64,000 bases of DNA from Sphaerisporangium viridialbum (GCF_049674955.1 NZ_CP187232.1:6758001-6822000), one strand, 5' to 3'; shown: positions 15,953-27,240, numbered from the stretch's first letter. Notes: generated by a model not told the origin, from the letters alone. Program-made: numbers and translations.

Positions 15953-17257
15953 GTGAGCGAAGAGGTATGGCTGATCGAGTCGTCCGGACCTCTGCGGGGG
16001 GACGTCGAAGTACGCGGTTCCAAGAACGCGGTGTCCAAGCACATGGTCGCCGCGATGCTCGGCATCGGCCCGAGCACGCTGCACAACGCCCCAGAGGTGG
16101 GCGAGGTCGGCATCACCGCCGCCATGCTGGAGGCGCTCGGCATCGAGGTCGACATCAGCGGCGGCGAGATCACCCTGGAGCGCGGCCCCGAGATCAGGCC
16201 CCGGGTGCCGGAGGCCTTCACCGGGCTCAACCGCATCCCGATCCTGATGCTCGGCCCGCTGCTGCACCTGGCCGGTGAGGCGTACGTCCCGCTCGTCGGC
16301 GGCGACCCCATCGGGCGGCGGCCGGTCAACTTCCACGTCGAGGCGCTCCGCGCGATGGGCGCCGAGGTCGAGGTGCGCGACACCGGCATCTTCGCCAAGG
16401 CCACCCGGCTGCGCGGCACCCGCATCGAGCTGCCCTACCCCAGCGTCGGCGCCACCGAGACCATCCTTCTGTCCGCCGTGCTCGCCGAGGGCAAGACCGT
16501 CATCAAGGGCGCGGCCACCGAGCCCGAGGTGGTCGAGCTCGCGCTGTTCCTGCAGCGCATGGGCGCGCGCATCGAGCTCAGCCCCGACCGCCGCATCGTC
16601 ATCGAGGGCGTCGAGCGCCTGCGCGGCGCCTCCACCTGGCTCGCGGGCGACCGCATCGAGGCCTTCTCCTACCTGGTGGCCGGGCTCATCACCGGCGGCG
16701 AGGTCCGGGTGCACGGCTGCCCGCAGGACCGGCTGGTCACCGCCATCACCACCCTCGCCCGCATGGGCGCGACGTTCGACATCACCGACGACTGGCTGAC
16801 CGCCTCCGCGCCGGACGGCCTGCGGGCCGCCGCCGTGCAGACCGACACCCACCCCGGCTTCATGACCGACTGGCAGACTCCGCTGATGGTCCTGTTCACG
16901 CAGGCCGAGGGCATGTCGGTGCTGCACGAGACCGTCTTCGAGAACCGCCTGGTCTACGTGCCGGCCCTGCAGAAGATGGGCTGCGAGATCGAGATCTTCG
17001 ACGTGTGCCTCGGCGGGCCCGCGTGCCGCTACCACGACACCAACGCCCGGCACTCCGCGGTCGTCAGGGGCGTCTCCAAGCTCCGGGGCGCCGACGTCAC
17101 CCTGCCCGACATCCGCGCCGGGTTCTCCGGGGTGCTGGCCGCGGCCGTCGCCGAGGGCACCTCGACGCTGCGGGGCGTCCACCACATCGAGCGTGGTTAC
17201 CACCGCGTTTTCGACCAGTTCACCTCACTTGGGTTGAAGATCAACCGGGAAGCGTAA
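15953..17257 (+). CDS. murA: UDP-N-acetylglucosamine 1-carboxyvinyltransferase MurA with Asp at the Cys115 position
   Basis: 434 residues. It transfers enolpyruvate from PEP to UDP-GlcNAc, the first committed step of peptidoglycan synthesis. The N-terminal RGSKNAVSKHMVAAML (Lys22/Asn23-type residues), the loop VGGDPIGRRPVNFH and the C-terminal TLPDIRAGFSGVLAAAVAEG are family landmarks. In the loop, residue 118 is Asp where E. coli has Cys115, the residue alkylated by fosfomycin. Asp occurs naturally in mycobacterial and several other actinobacterial MurA enzymes, which are active and fosfomycin-insensitive. GTG at 15953 gives the expected length. It lies next to a class A PBP gene on the same strand. 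Confidence 0.92.
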   Translation: MSEEVWLIESSGPLRGDVEVRGSKNAVSKHMVAAMLGIGPSTLHNAPEVGEVGITAAMLEALGIEVDISGGEITLERGPEIRPRVPEAFTGLNRIPILMLGPLLHLAGEAYVPLVGGDPIGRRPVNFHVEALRAMGAEVEVRDTGIFAKATRLRGTRIELPYPSVGATETILLSAVLAEGKTVIKGAATEPEVVELALFLQRMGARIELSPDRRIVIEGVERLRGASTWLAGDRIEAFSYLVAGLITGGEVRVHGCPQDRLVTAITTLARMGATFDITDDWLTASAPDGLRAAAVQTDTHPGFMTDWQTPLMVLFTQAEGMSVLHETVFENRLVYVPALQKMGCEIEIFDVCLGGPACRYHDTNARHSAVVRGVSKLRGADVTLPDIRAGFSGVLAAAVAEGTSTLRGVHHIERGYHRVFDQFTSLGLKINREA

Positions 17258-17310
17258 AGATTCCTCGGTAGGGCGTTTGCCGGCGTTCCCTGGGTCGCAC
17301 TTCTATCCCC

Positions 17311-19719
17311 GTGACCTCGGGATCCGACGGCCGCCGAACACCCGGCGGCGAGTCCACGCGGCGCCGCCCCCGGGAGCGTCCGGTGGCGGTGAGCATCGCG
17401 GCGCTCGGCGTCGCGGGCGTGGTCGGCGGGCTGCTGGCCGCGGCCGTCGCGCTCCCGGCGGTGGGCGGCGCGGGCATCCTGACGCGGAGCGCCGCGCACG
17501 ACTTCTTCGAGGTGCCGACCATGCTGCGGGAGGCCCCGCTGCCCGAGCGCACCCGGCTGCTCGACAAGGACGGCAAGCAGTTCGCCCAGTTCTACGTCCA
17601 GAACCGGCAGTCGGTCGACATCAGCAAGATCGCGCCCGTCATGCTCAAGGCGATGGTCGCCATCGAGGACTCGCGGTTCTACGAGCACGCGGGGCTCGAC
17701 CTCAAGGGCACCCTGCGGGCGATCATCGCCAACACCAAGGCGGGCAGCATCCGGCAGGGCGGATCCTCGCTGACCCAGCAGCTCGTGAAGAACATCCTGC
17801 TGCAGAACGCCCACTCCGAGGCCGAGCGCGACATGGCCCGCGCGCCGAGCATCCGCAGGAAGCTCCAGGAGCTGCGGTACGCCATGGGGCTTGAGCGGAA
17901 GTACACCAAGGACCAGATCCTGGTGCGCTACCTCAACATCGCCTACTTCGGCGGGGGCGCGTTCGGCGTGCAGGCCGCGGCGCAGCGGTTCTTCGGCACC
18001 TCCGCCGCCGCGCTCACCCCGGCCCAGGCCGCCACCCTGGCGGGGGCCGTGCGCACGCCGTACTTCACCGACCCCACCCTCGGCGAGGTGCACCAGAGGC
18101 GGCTGCTCGAACGCCGCGACCTGGTGCTCGACCGCATGGCGCAGCTCAAGATGATCTCGCAGGTGAGGGCCGACGCCGCCAAGGCGACGCCGCTGGCCCT
18201 GAGCCTGCGGCCCGAGCCGGGCGGGTGCTCGGAGAGCGAGTTCCCGTTCTTCTGCCTGTACGTGCAGAAGGAGATCGCCACCAACCGCGCCTTCGGGCAG
18301 ACCCGCGCCGAGCGCGAGCGCCGCCTGTACCGCGACGGCCTGGTGATCAGGACCACCCTGGACCGCACCGCGCAGCGCGCCGCCGAGAAGGCCATCGCCG
18401 CGCACGTCCACGCCAAGGACAACGACGTGGCGGCCGAGGCGATGGTGGAGCCGGGCACGGGGCGCATCCGCGCCCTGGCGGCGAGCAAGGAGTACGGGAT
18501 CAACCCCGGCGACCGGAACGACGGGCCCAAGACGACCTACAACCTGCCGGCCGACACCGTGCACGGCGGCGGGCAGGGGTTCCAGGCAGGGTCGACGTTC
18601 AAGGCGTTCACGCTCGCCACGGCCCTGGCGAAGGGCTGGCGGTTCGACCAGGGCTTCGACACGCCCGGCAGCTTCGTCCCCTCGTCGGGGTACAGGAACT
18701 GCGCGGGGAAGAAGGTCAACGACCCCGACGCGGTGGTCCACAACGCCGGTGGGGAGGGCAGGGGCGGCCCGCACAGCCTGTCCACCGGCACGTGGCAGTC
18801 GGTCAACATCTTCTACATGATGCTGGAGCGTGACGTCGGGCTGTGCGACGTGGTGCGCACGGCCAAGTCGCTGGGCATCGTCAGGGCGGACGGGGAGCCG
18901 CTCAAGGAGGTGCCGACCTTCACCCTCGGGGTGAACGAGATGGACCCGGTGACCGTGGCGAGCGCGTTCGCGGCATTCGGGGCCCGTGGCCGCTACTGCC
19001 GCCCCATGGCGATCCTGGAGATCTCCGAGCGGCGCGGCAGGCGTACGGCCATCTCGCCGAGCTGCACGGACGCCATCGAGCAGGACGTCGCCGACGCGGT
19101 CAGCCACATCCTGTCCGGGGTCTTCACCAGGGGCACGATGAAGGGGCAGAGCCTCGGCAGGCCCGCCGCGGGCAAGACGGGCACCAACAACGGCTACACC
19201 TCGGCCTGGTTCGCCGGGTACACCCCCGACCTGGCGGCGGCCGTCAGCGTCGGCGACATCAGGGGCGCCTACAAGTACCCGCTGACCAATGTGGAGATCG
19301 GCGGCCAGTCCTACGGCGGCGTCCAGGGGGCGTCCCTGCCGGGGCCGATCTGGGTGCAGTCCATGGAGGCGGCGTTGCGCTACACCCCGCCGACGTCGTT
19401 CACGCCGCCCGACATGGGACGGTTCGGCGGCGGGTCCACTCCGGGCCTGAGACCCGAGGACATGGCCGGTGCCGACCCCCGCGCCCGCCGAGGCGAGGAG
19501 GGACGCGGCGAGTACCCCGAAGACGAGCGGGAGGAGGGCCGACGGGAGCACGGCCCCCGCCCCCGCTGGCGACACGCGCCCGGCGCCCGCTCGGACCCGT
19601 ACTACGGCCGCGAGAGCCACCGCCGCCCGTGGTACCTCGACTACCTGGACGACGACGCCACAGACCCCTGGGACCGCTCGGCCACCCACCGTCGCGACCG
19701 CCACCGCGACGGCTGGTGA
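17311..19719 (+). CDS. Class A penicillin-binding protein (transglycosylase/transpeptidase)
   Basis: 802 residues. A short cytoplasmic tail and one membrane anchor (about residues 25-48) are followed by a GT51 glycosyltransferase domain with the catalytic EDSRFYEH, GGSSLTQQLVKN and RKLQELRYAMGLE motifs. The transpeptidase domain carries SxxK in GSTFKAF, SxN in WQSVNIF and KTG in GKTGTNNGY. The last ~110 residues are charged and low complexity, rich in Arg, Glu, Pro and Asp. It polymerises and crosslinks peptidoglycan outside the membrane. It begins 53 bp after murA and is probably co-transcribed with it. The start GTG lacks a clear ribosome-binding site. Confidence 0.95.
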   Translation: MTSGSDGRRTPGGESTRRRPRERPVAVSIAALGVAGVVGGLLAAAVALPAVGGAGILTRSAAHDFFEVPTMLREAPLPERTRLLDKDGKQFAQFYVQNRQSVDISKIAPVMLKAMVAIEDSRFYEHAGLDLKGTLRAIIANTKAGSIRQGGSSLTQQLVKNILLQNAHSEAERDMARAPSIRRKLQELRYAMGLERKYTKDQILVRYLNIAYFGGGAFGVQAAAQRFFGTSAAALTPAQAATLAGAVRTPYFTDPTLGEVHQRRLLERRDLVLDRMAQLKMISQVRADAAKATPLALSLRPEPGGCSESEFPFFCLYVQKEIATNRAFGQTRAERERRLYRDGLVIRTTLDRTAQRAAEKAIAAHVHAKDNDVAAEAMVEPGTGRIRALAASKEYGINPGDRNDGPKTTYNLPADTVHGGGQGFQAGSTFKAFTLATALAKGWRFDQGFDTPGSFVPSSGYRNCAGKKVNDPDAVVHNAGGEGRGGPHSLSTGTWQSVNIFYMMLERDVGLCDVVRTAKSLGIVRADGEPLKEVPTFTLGVNEMDPVTVASAFAAFGARGRYCRPMAILEISERRGRRTAISPSCTDAIEQDVADAVSHILSGVFTRGTMKGQSLGRPAAGKTGTNNGYTSAWFAGYTPDLAAAVSVGDIRGAYKYPLTNVEIGGQSYGGVQGASLPGPIWVQSMEAALRYTPPTSFTPPDMGRFGGGSTPGLRPEDMAGADPRARRGEEGRGEYPEDEREEGRREHGPRPRWRHAPGARSDPYYGRESHRRPWYLDYLDDDATDPWDRSATHRRDRHRDGW

Positions 19720-19758
19720 GCCGGCGCCCGGAGAGGCTTGACCTCGCGAGGGCCTCGG

Positions 19759-22149
<2,391 letters not shown>

Positions 22150-22556
22150 CGTTTCTCCATCTGTTAGGTGGACCGCCTTCGCGGTCTCCGTCGGCGTCGC
22201 CTGGCTTAATTTGACCGGATTAGAGCAGTATGTCCGGTTTTCCGTGATTGGCGCGGTCGCGGCAACGGTCACTGTCTACCTGATCGGCGGCGTCGGCCGG
22301 GGTGGGGCAATGCCCGTCCGGCTGACGCCGGCCGGGTCGCGCTCGGCGCGGGAACCAAGGCATCCACGCGGCTTCGGCCCATGGAGCCTCTGGGGCCCCG
22401 GTACGCGGCGCGCCCGGCCGAGGCGTCAGACCGACCAGCGGCCGTCGCGCATCAGCTCGCGGCCGGGCCGCGGCGTCACGGTTGGAGTCGTCGATCGAGC
22501 CGCCGACCGCCTTCTGGAACGCGGGGCCGGCATCTCGTTCAGGCGGGGGTCGGCGC
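22150..22556. other. Gene-free stretch upstream of the UvrA-like gene
   Basis: No convincing gene. The 22150-22260 part is less GC-rich and must hold the UvrA-like gene's promoter. It contains an imperfect palindrome, CCGGA (22215-22219) / TCCGG (22233-22237), separated by 13 bases, a plausible repressor site. At 22560 an ATG overlaps the VOC gene stop (ATGA) and opens a 44-codon frame to 22426 beginning MSADPRLNEMP. A different frame over the same bases gives AFQKAVGGSIDDSN, so this may be a frameshifted remnant of a coupled gene. I could not identify it. Confidence 0.4.
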
Positions 22557-22913
22557 TCATCGGTCCTGAAGCAGCCCGAGGACGTTGCCATCGGGATCGG
22601 TGACGGTGGCCACCAGGCGGCCGCCACCGACGTCGTGCGCGGGCTCCTTCACGGTGGCACCCGCGGCGGTCACCTCGGCCAGCTTCGCCTCGATGTCCGG
22701 CACGTGCCAGTAGGCCACCGGTGAGGTCATGCCCTGCGGCCCACCGCCCGGCACCAGCCCGATGTGCTGGCCCGCGGCCTCGAAGCCGACGTAGTAGGAC
22801 TCGTCGGCCTGCGGCGGTACGCCGAGCAGGGCGGTGTACACCTCCTTGGCCGCCGCCAGGTCGGACACGGGATGCAGCACGGTCCTGATTCCCTGGGTGG
22901 AAGAGCCGGTCAT
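22557..22913 (-). CDS. VOC (glyoxalase/bleomycin-resistance fold) family protein
   Basis: 118 residues with the beta-alpha-beta-beta-beta repeat of the vicinal oxygen chelate fold: IRTVLHPVSDLAAAKEVYTALLG at the start, GFEAAGQHIGLVPGG in the middle and RLVATVTDPDGNVLGLLQD at the end. The reaction (lyase, dioxygenase or drug binding) cannot be told from sequence. ATG at 22913 has AGGAG six bases upstream; the GTG two codons earlier would overlap that site. It follows remnants of a second VOC gene and an AraC regulator. Confidence 0.88.
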   Translation of the reverse strand: MTGSSTQGIRTVLHPVSDLAAAKEVYTALLGVPPQADESYYVGFEAAGQHIGLVPGGGPQGMTSPVAYWHVPDIEAKLAEVTAAGATVKEPAHDVGGGRLVATVTDPDGNVLGLLQDR

Positions 22914-22934
22914 GGTCACTCCTGAAGTCGTGGG

Positions 22935-23117
22935 TCACATCGACCCGGTGTGTCTTGTCGAGCTTATGGACGAACGGGAAGCCCGGAAATCGACGTGCCG
23001 GGCTGGCCGGCGGGGGCCGGCCGTGATCCAGCGCATCCCGCCGTATCCGACGTCGTCGCGGACCTCGAAGCCGAGGGTGCCGCGATAGAAGGCCAGGGGT
23101 CCGTCCTGGTGGTCCAT
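22935..23117 (-). pseudogene. Truncated VOC-family gene remnant
   Basis: The frame reads DHQDGPLAFYRGTLGFEVR, then DDVGYGGMRWITAGP, which is the first repeat of a VOC protein (family pattern: Asp-Gln ... FYTEVLGFE ... RWLTVGP). After about residue 38 the similarity stops and an unrelated short tail runs to a stop codon. The expected remaining ~80 residues are missing. I read it as a 3'-truncated relic, distinct from the intact VOC gene next to it. Confidence 0.65.
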
Positions 23118-23175
23118 GGCGGTCAGGCTAGGTGAGGGCCGGTGAGCGGCGCTTCTCGATTCCTGACCGATCTGG

Positions 23176-23265
23176 TCACCTGTTCGGCCACGCGAATGGC
23201 GGCTCGCCGTAGGTGTGCCGGAACTCGCGGCTGAGGTGCCCGTATGTGGAGCAGGATGAATGCCT
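23176..23265 (-). pseudogene. AraC-family regulator C-terminal remnant
   Basis: The minus-strand frame ending at 23176 reads GHLSREFRHTYGEPPFAWPNR. This is the end of the second helix-turn-helix of AraC/XylS regulators, whose usual form is SHFSREFRRAYGxPP. The frame upstream shows no regulator sequence, so only the last ~28 residues survive. It ends next to the truncated VOC relic, as if the two had formed one unit. Confidence 0.6.
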
Positions 23266-23342
23266 ACTCGACCCTGTCGAACCCGCCCCTTTACCGGTCA
23301 ACCGGCATCGAGGGCCGAGACACCCCGCCGGCCTGGTCTGAC

Positions 23343-24284
23343 TCAGACGCTTGTACCTGGCTGCACGAGTCTTACCTCTTCGGCGAGGTGCAGGCCGCTT
23401 TCGATGACGGCGTTCATGATCGGCGCGAGCCGCGCCTCCCCGAGGACGGGCGCCCTGAGTGCCATCGCGGCGACCAGCCGGCGCTCGCGTTCCATGTCGC
23501 GCCCGGCGAAGCCGCCGACGGGCTTGAGCCTCTGGACGGTGCCCGCCAGGGCCGCCCTGCGCTCCAGCAGCACGGCGAGCGCCGCGTCGACGCGGTCGAT
23601 GGCGCCCCGCGCCGCCGCCAGCGTCGCGGGGGCCTCCGCGCGCAGGAGCGCGCCGATCACCGTCACCGCCTCGCGCGCCGCCGCGACCGTCTCCGCGGTG
23701 GCCTCCGGGGCGAGCCACAGGCCGTCCGCTCCGGCGGCCACCGCCGCGCCCGCCAGCCCCGCGTCCTCCCCCGGCGCCGCGAGCACGGGGCGGCCTGACC
23801 GCTGCCCGGCGGCCCGCAGGAGCGCCAGGTCGGCCGCCCGCGTACGGCCGCCCTCGCACAGGACGACGTCGCCGCTCCCCTCCGCCGCGCAGTGGCCCGC
23901 CAGCTCCAGCCAGTCGTCCAGGGAGGTCTCGGGGGCCCGGCGCAGCACGATCGGGAGGCCGAGCCTCGCCGCCGCCCGTACGAGCGGGAGGTCGCCGGCC
24001 TGCTCCGCGCCGACCACCACCCCGTCGGCGTGCGCGGCGATCGCGGAAAGGTCCGCGGCCGAGGCGGGCTCCACCAGGAGGGGACCGTCCCACCTGGCCC
24101 TGGCCCCGGCGATCGCGGCCGCTCCACGGGGGCCCGCTTCGTGGTCGGCGCGCAGGCCGAGCCACAGCGCGTCGGCGTCCGGTGCGGGTTCCGCGGCGCC
24201 TCCCACGACGACCGCGGGGCCGTCTCCCACGGTGAGGTTCCCGATGCGTACGGTGCGCGTGCCCGGCTGCCCGGTGGATGACAT
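23343..24284 (-). CDS. Degenerate DAHP-synthase-like domain fused to AroQ chorismate mutase
   Basis: 313 residues. Residues ~222-305 are an AroQ-class chorismate mutase: AAARGAIDRVDAALAVLLERR, Lys254 and an Arg-rich GRDMERERRL helix supply the substrate-binding Arg and Lys positions. It would convert chorismate to prephenate for Phe/Tyr. Residues ~10-215 align by eye with the TIM barrel of type I DAHP synthases of the AroA(Q) class, but the active-site motifs are changed: KRG to RRA (residues 115-117), CERG to CEGG (143-146) and DPSH to APGE (170-173). The domain is therefore predicted not to make DAHP and may regulate or stabilise the mutase. ATG at 24284 has GAGGGAG upstream. A terminator-like hairpin precedes it. 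Confidence 0.8.
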   Translation of the reverse strand: MSSTGQPGTRTVRIGNLTVGDGPAVVVGGAAEPAPDADALWLGLRADHEAGPRGAAAIAGARARWDGPLLVEPASAADLSAIAAHADGVVVGAEQAGDLPLVRAAARLGLPIVLRRAPETSLDDWLELAGHCAAEGSGDVVLCEGGRTRAADLALLRAAGQRSGRPVLAAPGEDAGLAGAAVAAGADGLWLAPEATAETVAAAREAVTVIGALLRAEAPATLAAARGAIDRVDAALAVLLERRAALAGTVQRLKPVGGFAGRDMERERRLVAAMALRAPVLGEARLAPIMNAVIESGLHLAEEVRLVQPGTSV

Positions 24285-24341
24285 GTCGGCTCCCTCTTTG
24301 GGCGCCGGCCGCGACGGCCGCGAGCCGGCGGGGGTCTGGAA

Positions 24342-24374
24342 CGACGAAAAGGCAGAGACGCCCTCGTCTCCGCC
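24342..24374 (-). terminator. Hairpin plus T-tract in the leader of the chorismate mutase gene (candidate attenuator)
   Basis: On the minus strand a 10-bp stem (GGCGGAGACG / CGTCTCTGCC, one G-U pair) with an AGGG loop is followed immediately by TTTT. It lies 58-90 bases before the ATG at 24284 and no minus-strand gene is upstream, so it interrupts that gene's own leader. An alternative strand GGCAGAG (24375-24381) can pair with the same 3' arm. A 19-codon frame starting ATG at about 24462 contains Phe and Cys codons but no run of aromatic codons. Confidence 0.6.
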
Positions 24375-24556
24375 CTCTGCCGGCTCCGGATGGTTGGCTA
24401 GATCATGTGAAGGCGACCGGCCCCCGAGAAACCGGCCGGATCAACATGAAACAGCAAGTCATGGCACCGAGGTTATCAGGCGAGCGCCAGCTGGTGGACA
24501 CCCGATCTCAGATACCGGACGGTATGGCCGGAGCCGCGTTTGCACCTGCGCACCTC

Positions 24557-24567
24557 TATGGGACGAT
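24557..24567 (+). promoter_or_regulatory. Shared motif upstream of kinase gene 1
   Basis: TATGGGACGAT occurs 29 bases before the GTG at 24596. The identical 11-mer occurs before kinase 2 and a variant before kinase 3 at nearly the same distance. It is probably the -10 region and start point of a shared promoter class. Confidence 0.45.
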
Positions 24568-24595
24568 TCAGTGGCCTGGAAGGGGGTAGCGGCGG

Positions 24596-27214
24596 GTGAT
24601 GTCGGAAGCACGGCCGGGTGAGCGGCGGCAGGGGCGCCGCGTGGCCAACCGCTACCAGCTACTGGAGCCGATAGGCCGCGGTGGCATGGGCATCGTGTGG
24701 CGCGCCCACGATGAGCTGCTCGATCGCGCCGTGGCCGTCAAGGAAGTCCGTTATCCCGGCGACCCCGAGGACGACGAGGTCGCCGAGCTCAACCGCCGCA
24801 CCCTGCGCGAGGCGCGGGCGGCCGGGCGGCTGTCGCACCCGAACGTCGTCGTGGTGCACGACGTCATCGAGGAGAACGGCCGCCCCTGGATCGTCATGCA
24901 GCTCGTCGACTCCCGGTCACTCGGCCAGGTGCTGCGCGACGACGGGCCACTGCCGATGCGCATGACGGCCGAGATCGGGCTCCAGATCCTGGAGGCACTG
25001 CGCAGCGCCCACGCCGCCGGGGTGCTGCACCGGGACGTCAAGCCCGAGAACGTCCTCCTGACCGATGACGGCCGGGTGGTGCTGACCGACTTCGGCATCG
25101 CCCGCATGGAGACCGACACGACGATGACCCGCACCGGGCTCGTCGGCACGCCCGCCTTCATCGCCCCCGAGCGTCTTCGCGGGTACTCCGCCCAGCGCGA
25201 GTCCGACCTGTGGTCGCTCGGCGCCACGCTGTACGCCGCCGTCGAGGGCCGGCCGCCGCACGACAAGGGCATGGCGATGGCCACGATGCACGCCGTGCTG
25301 AACGACGAGCCGGAGCCCGCCCTCCGCGCCGGGCGTCTCGGCGCCGTCCTGTCGGGCCTGCTGGAGAAGAACCCCGCCGAGCGGCTGACCGCCGACCAGG
25401 CCGAGCGCATGCTGCGCAGCATCGCGGAGGACCGTTCCTCCGCCCCCATGACGAGCCAGCGCACGCTTCCCGCGACCCCGCTGCCCATGCCCGCCACCAG
25501 CCCTCCGCGCAAGCAGCCGAAGGAGCCGAGGCAGCCCCGCGAAGGCGCGCGGCCGCGGCCGGAGGCTCCCCGGCCCGGCGCGGCCGACGGAGCGGAGGGG
25601 GCCGTTCCCGCGCCCAGGGCGCCGGACGCGCGCGGCGCGACCCCGGCCCCCGCGGAGGTACGCGGGCGGGCCGAGGCGCTGGAACAGGTCCAGTCGCTCA
25701 AGCGGGCCCAGGCCGCCAAGCGGCCGGCGGCCAAGGATTCCGCCGCCGCCGGACAGGCCCGGGCGGCCGCGCGGCGGCAGGCCCACGAGCAGGACGCAGT
25801 CCAGGATGAGGACGCCGTCCTCGCGCAGGAGGTCCCCGGCCTACCGGCGACCGGCGCCGGGCAGGCCGAGGAGGTCCAGGAGGCCGAGGCCGCCGCGCAG
25901 GTCCAGGCCGCCGGAGACGAGGACCAGGCCGCCGGAGCCGAGGAGGCCGGAGCCGAGGAGGTCCGGGCTGCCGGTGACACCGCGGCGCACGAGGTGGCCG
26001 AGGAGGCCGCCTCCCCGGTGCCGGGCACCCCCGCCTCCGAGAAGCCCTCGGCGTCCGCGCGGCCGGGCAAGCCTTCCGCCCCGGTGCAGCCCGTCAAGCC
26101 CCCGGCCTCCGCGCCGGTCAAGCCCTCTGCCCTCGTCCAGCCGGTCAGGCCCAAGGCCGCGCCCGTGCAACCGGTGAGGCCCGCCGAGGAGCGCGCCCGG
26201 CCGGCCGCCGCGCCGGTCTCGGCCGCCGACCAGTACGAGAGGCACCGGCCGACGCAGATCCCGAGGCAGTCGAGAGACGGCGAGGCGGAGACGCGCCCCG
26301 AGTCGCGCAAGCGGCCCTACGCCTCGCCCGCCGCGGCGGAGGCACCCGGCTCGTACGCATCCGCCGCGCCCGCGGCGACCTCCGTGGGGCCCGCGGTCAC
26401 CTCGGCCGGCCCGGCCGCGACCTCGATCGGGCCGCCGCTGATCCCCCTGTCGTCCGGCGACGACGAGGGCGGCGCCTCCGGGCGGCGCCCGTTGCCGATC
26501 CCGCGCATCGTGCTGGTGGCCGTTCCCCTGGTCCTGGTCGTGGCGGCCGTCGCCCTGTGGCTGGGCGCGCGGAATGCCGACACGCCCTCCGACGGTACGT
26601 CGGCGTCCGGCGAGCAAGCCTCGGCGCCGACGACCGATCCCGCGACCGGCGGCTCGGCCGCGCCGTCCTCGGGCGTCTCCCCGGCGCCGTCAGCGCCGTC
26701 CTCGCCTTCTCCGTCGCCGACCGAGACGCCGAAGCCGTCGTCCAGCCCCGAACCGACCGCCCTGGGCCCCGGGGACGTCCCGGATGGCTGGCACAAATAC
26801 AAGCACTCGAGCGGGTTCTCCGTCGCGCTGCCGAAGGGATGGAGCGTGGACGGGAGGGGCAACGGCGAGGTGCGCTTCCGCGGGGACGCGCACACCTACC
26901 TGGAGGTCCACCACACCTCCAGCCCCGAGTCGGACGCCTTGAAGGTCTGGCAGCGCGACGCGCCGGGCATGAGCCGGAACTTCCCCGGCTACAGCCTGGT
27001 CGCCATCAGAGAGGTCAAGGGCTACTGGAAGACCGCGGCCGACTGGGAGTTCACCTTCGGCGACGGCCGGTTCCGGTCGCGCGTGATCGACCGCGGCTTC
27101 GTCACCGACAAGAACAACGGCTACGCGCTGCTCTTCAAGACCCAGGACGAGGACTGGAAGAAGAAGAAAAAGCTCTTCGACACCCTCGCCGCGACCTTCA
27201 AACCCGCCAAGTAA
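24596..27214 (+). CDS. Transmembrane Ser/Thr protein kinase 1 with extracellular sensor domain
   Basis: 872 residues. The kinase domain (about 20-280) has GRGGMGIV, the ATP lysine Lys49, HRDVKPEN (145-152), DFG (165-167) and the APE-type GTPAFIAPERLRG. A long Ala/Pro/Lys/Glu-rich linker (about 290-635) with repeated KPSAPVQPVKP-type units leads to one membrane segment (about 637-659), a Ser/Pro/Thr spacer and a ~145-residue outside domain (VPDGWHKYKHSSGFSVALPKGW to the end). No PASTA repeats. The outside domain is also found on kinase 2. GTG at 24596 has AGGGGG at good spacing; ATG at 24599 is equally in frame. The signal and targets are unknown. Confidence 0.95.
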   Translation: MMSEARPGERRQGRRVANRYQLLEPIGRGGMGIVWRAHDELLDRAVAVKEVRYPGDPEDDEVAELNRRTLREARAAGRLSHPNVVVVHDVIEENGRPWIVMQLVDSRSLGQVLRDDGPLPMRMTAEIGLQILEALRSAHAAGVLHRDVKPENVLLTDDGRVVLTDFGIARMETDTTMTRTGLVGTPAFIAPERLRGYSAQRESDLWSLGATLYAAVEGRPPHDKGMAMATMHAVLNDEPEPALRAGRLGAVLSGLLEKNPAERLTADQAERMLRSIAEDRSSAPMTSQRTLPATPLPMPATSPPRKQPKEPRQPREGARPRPEAPRPGAADGAEGAVPAPRAPDARGATPAPAEVRGRAEALEQVQSLKRAQAAKRPAAKDSAAAGQARAAARRQAHEQDAVQDEDAVLAQEVPGLPATGAGQAEEVQEAEAAAQVQAAGDEDQAAGAEEAGAEEVRAAGDTAAHEVAEEAASPVPGTPASEKPSASARPGKPSAPVQPVKPPASAPVKPSALVQPVRPKAAPVQPVRPAEERARPAAAPVSAADQYERHRPTQIPRQSRDGEAETRPESRKRPYASPAAAEAPGSYASAAPAATSVGPAVTSAGPAATSIGPPLIPLSSGDDEGGASGRRPLPIPRIVLVAVPLVLVVAAVALWLGARNADTPSDGTSASGEQASAPTTDPATGGSAAPSSGVSPAPSAPSSPSPSPTETPKPSSSPEPTALGPGDVPDGWHKYKHSSGFSVALPKGWSVDGRGNGEVRFRGDAHTYLEVHHTSSPESDALKVWQRDAPGMSRNFPGYSLVAIREVKGYWKTAADWEFTFGDGRFRSRVIDRGFVTDKNNGYALLFKTQDEDWKKKKKLFDTLAATFKPAK

Positions 27215-27240
27215 AGGTCACGCTCCAGGCAAGCCCCGGC

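Noticed and set aside
15308..17203. A 631-codon minus-strand frame spanning murA and the DUF2567 gene
   Set aside because: Only the part below 15835 has membrane-protein character and a start with a ribosome-binding site; the rest is antisense to murA.
24405..24464. Leader peptide with adjacent Cys codons upstream of the chorismate mutase gene, read as a cysteine-responsive uORF
   Set aside because: Only two Cys and two Phe codons occur in 19, there is no clear ribosome-binding site, and the downstream gene is not a sulfur gene. Kept only as a remark in the attenuator entry.
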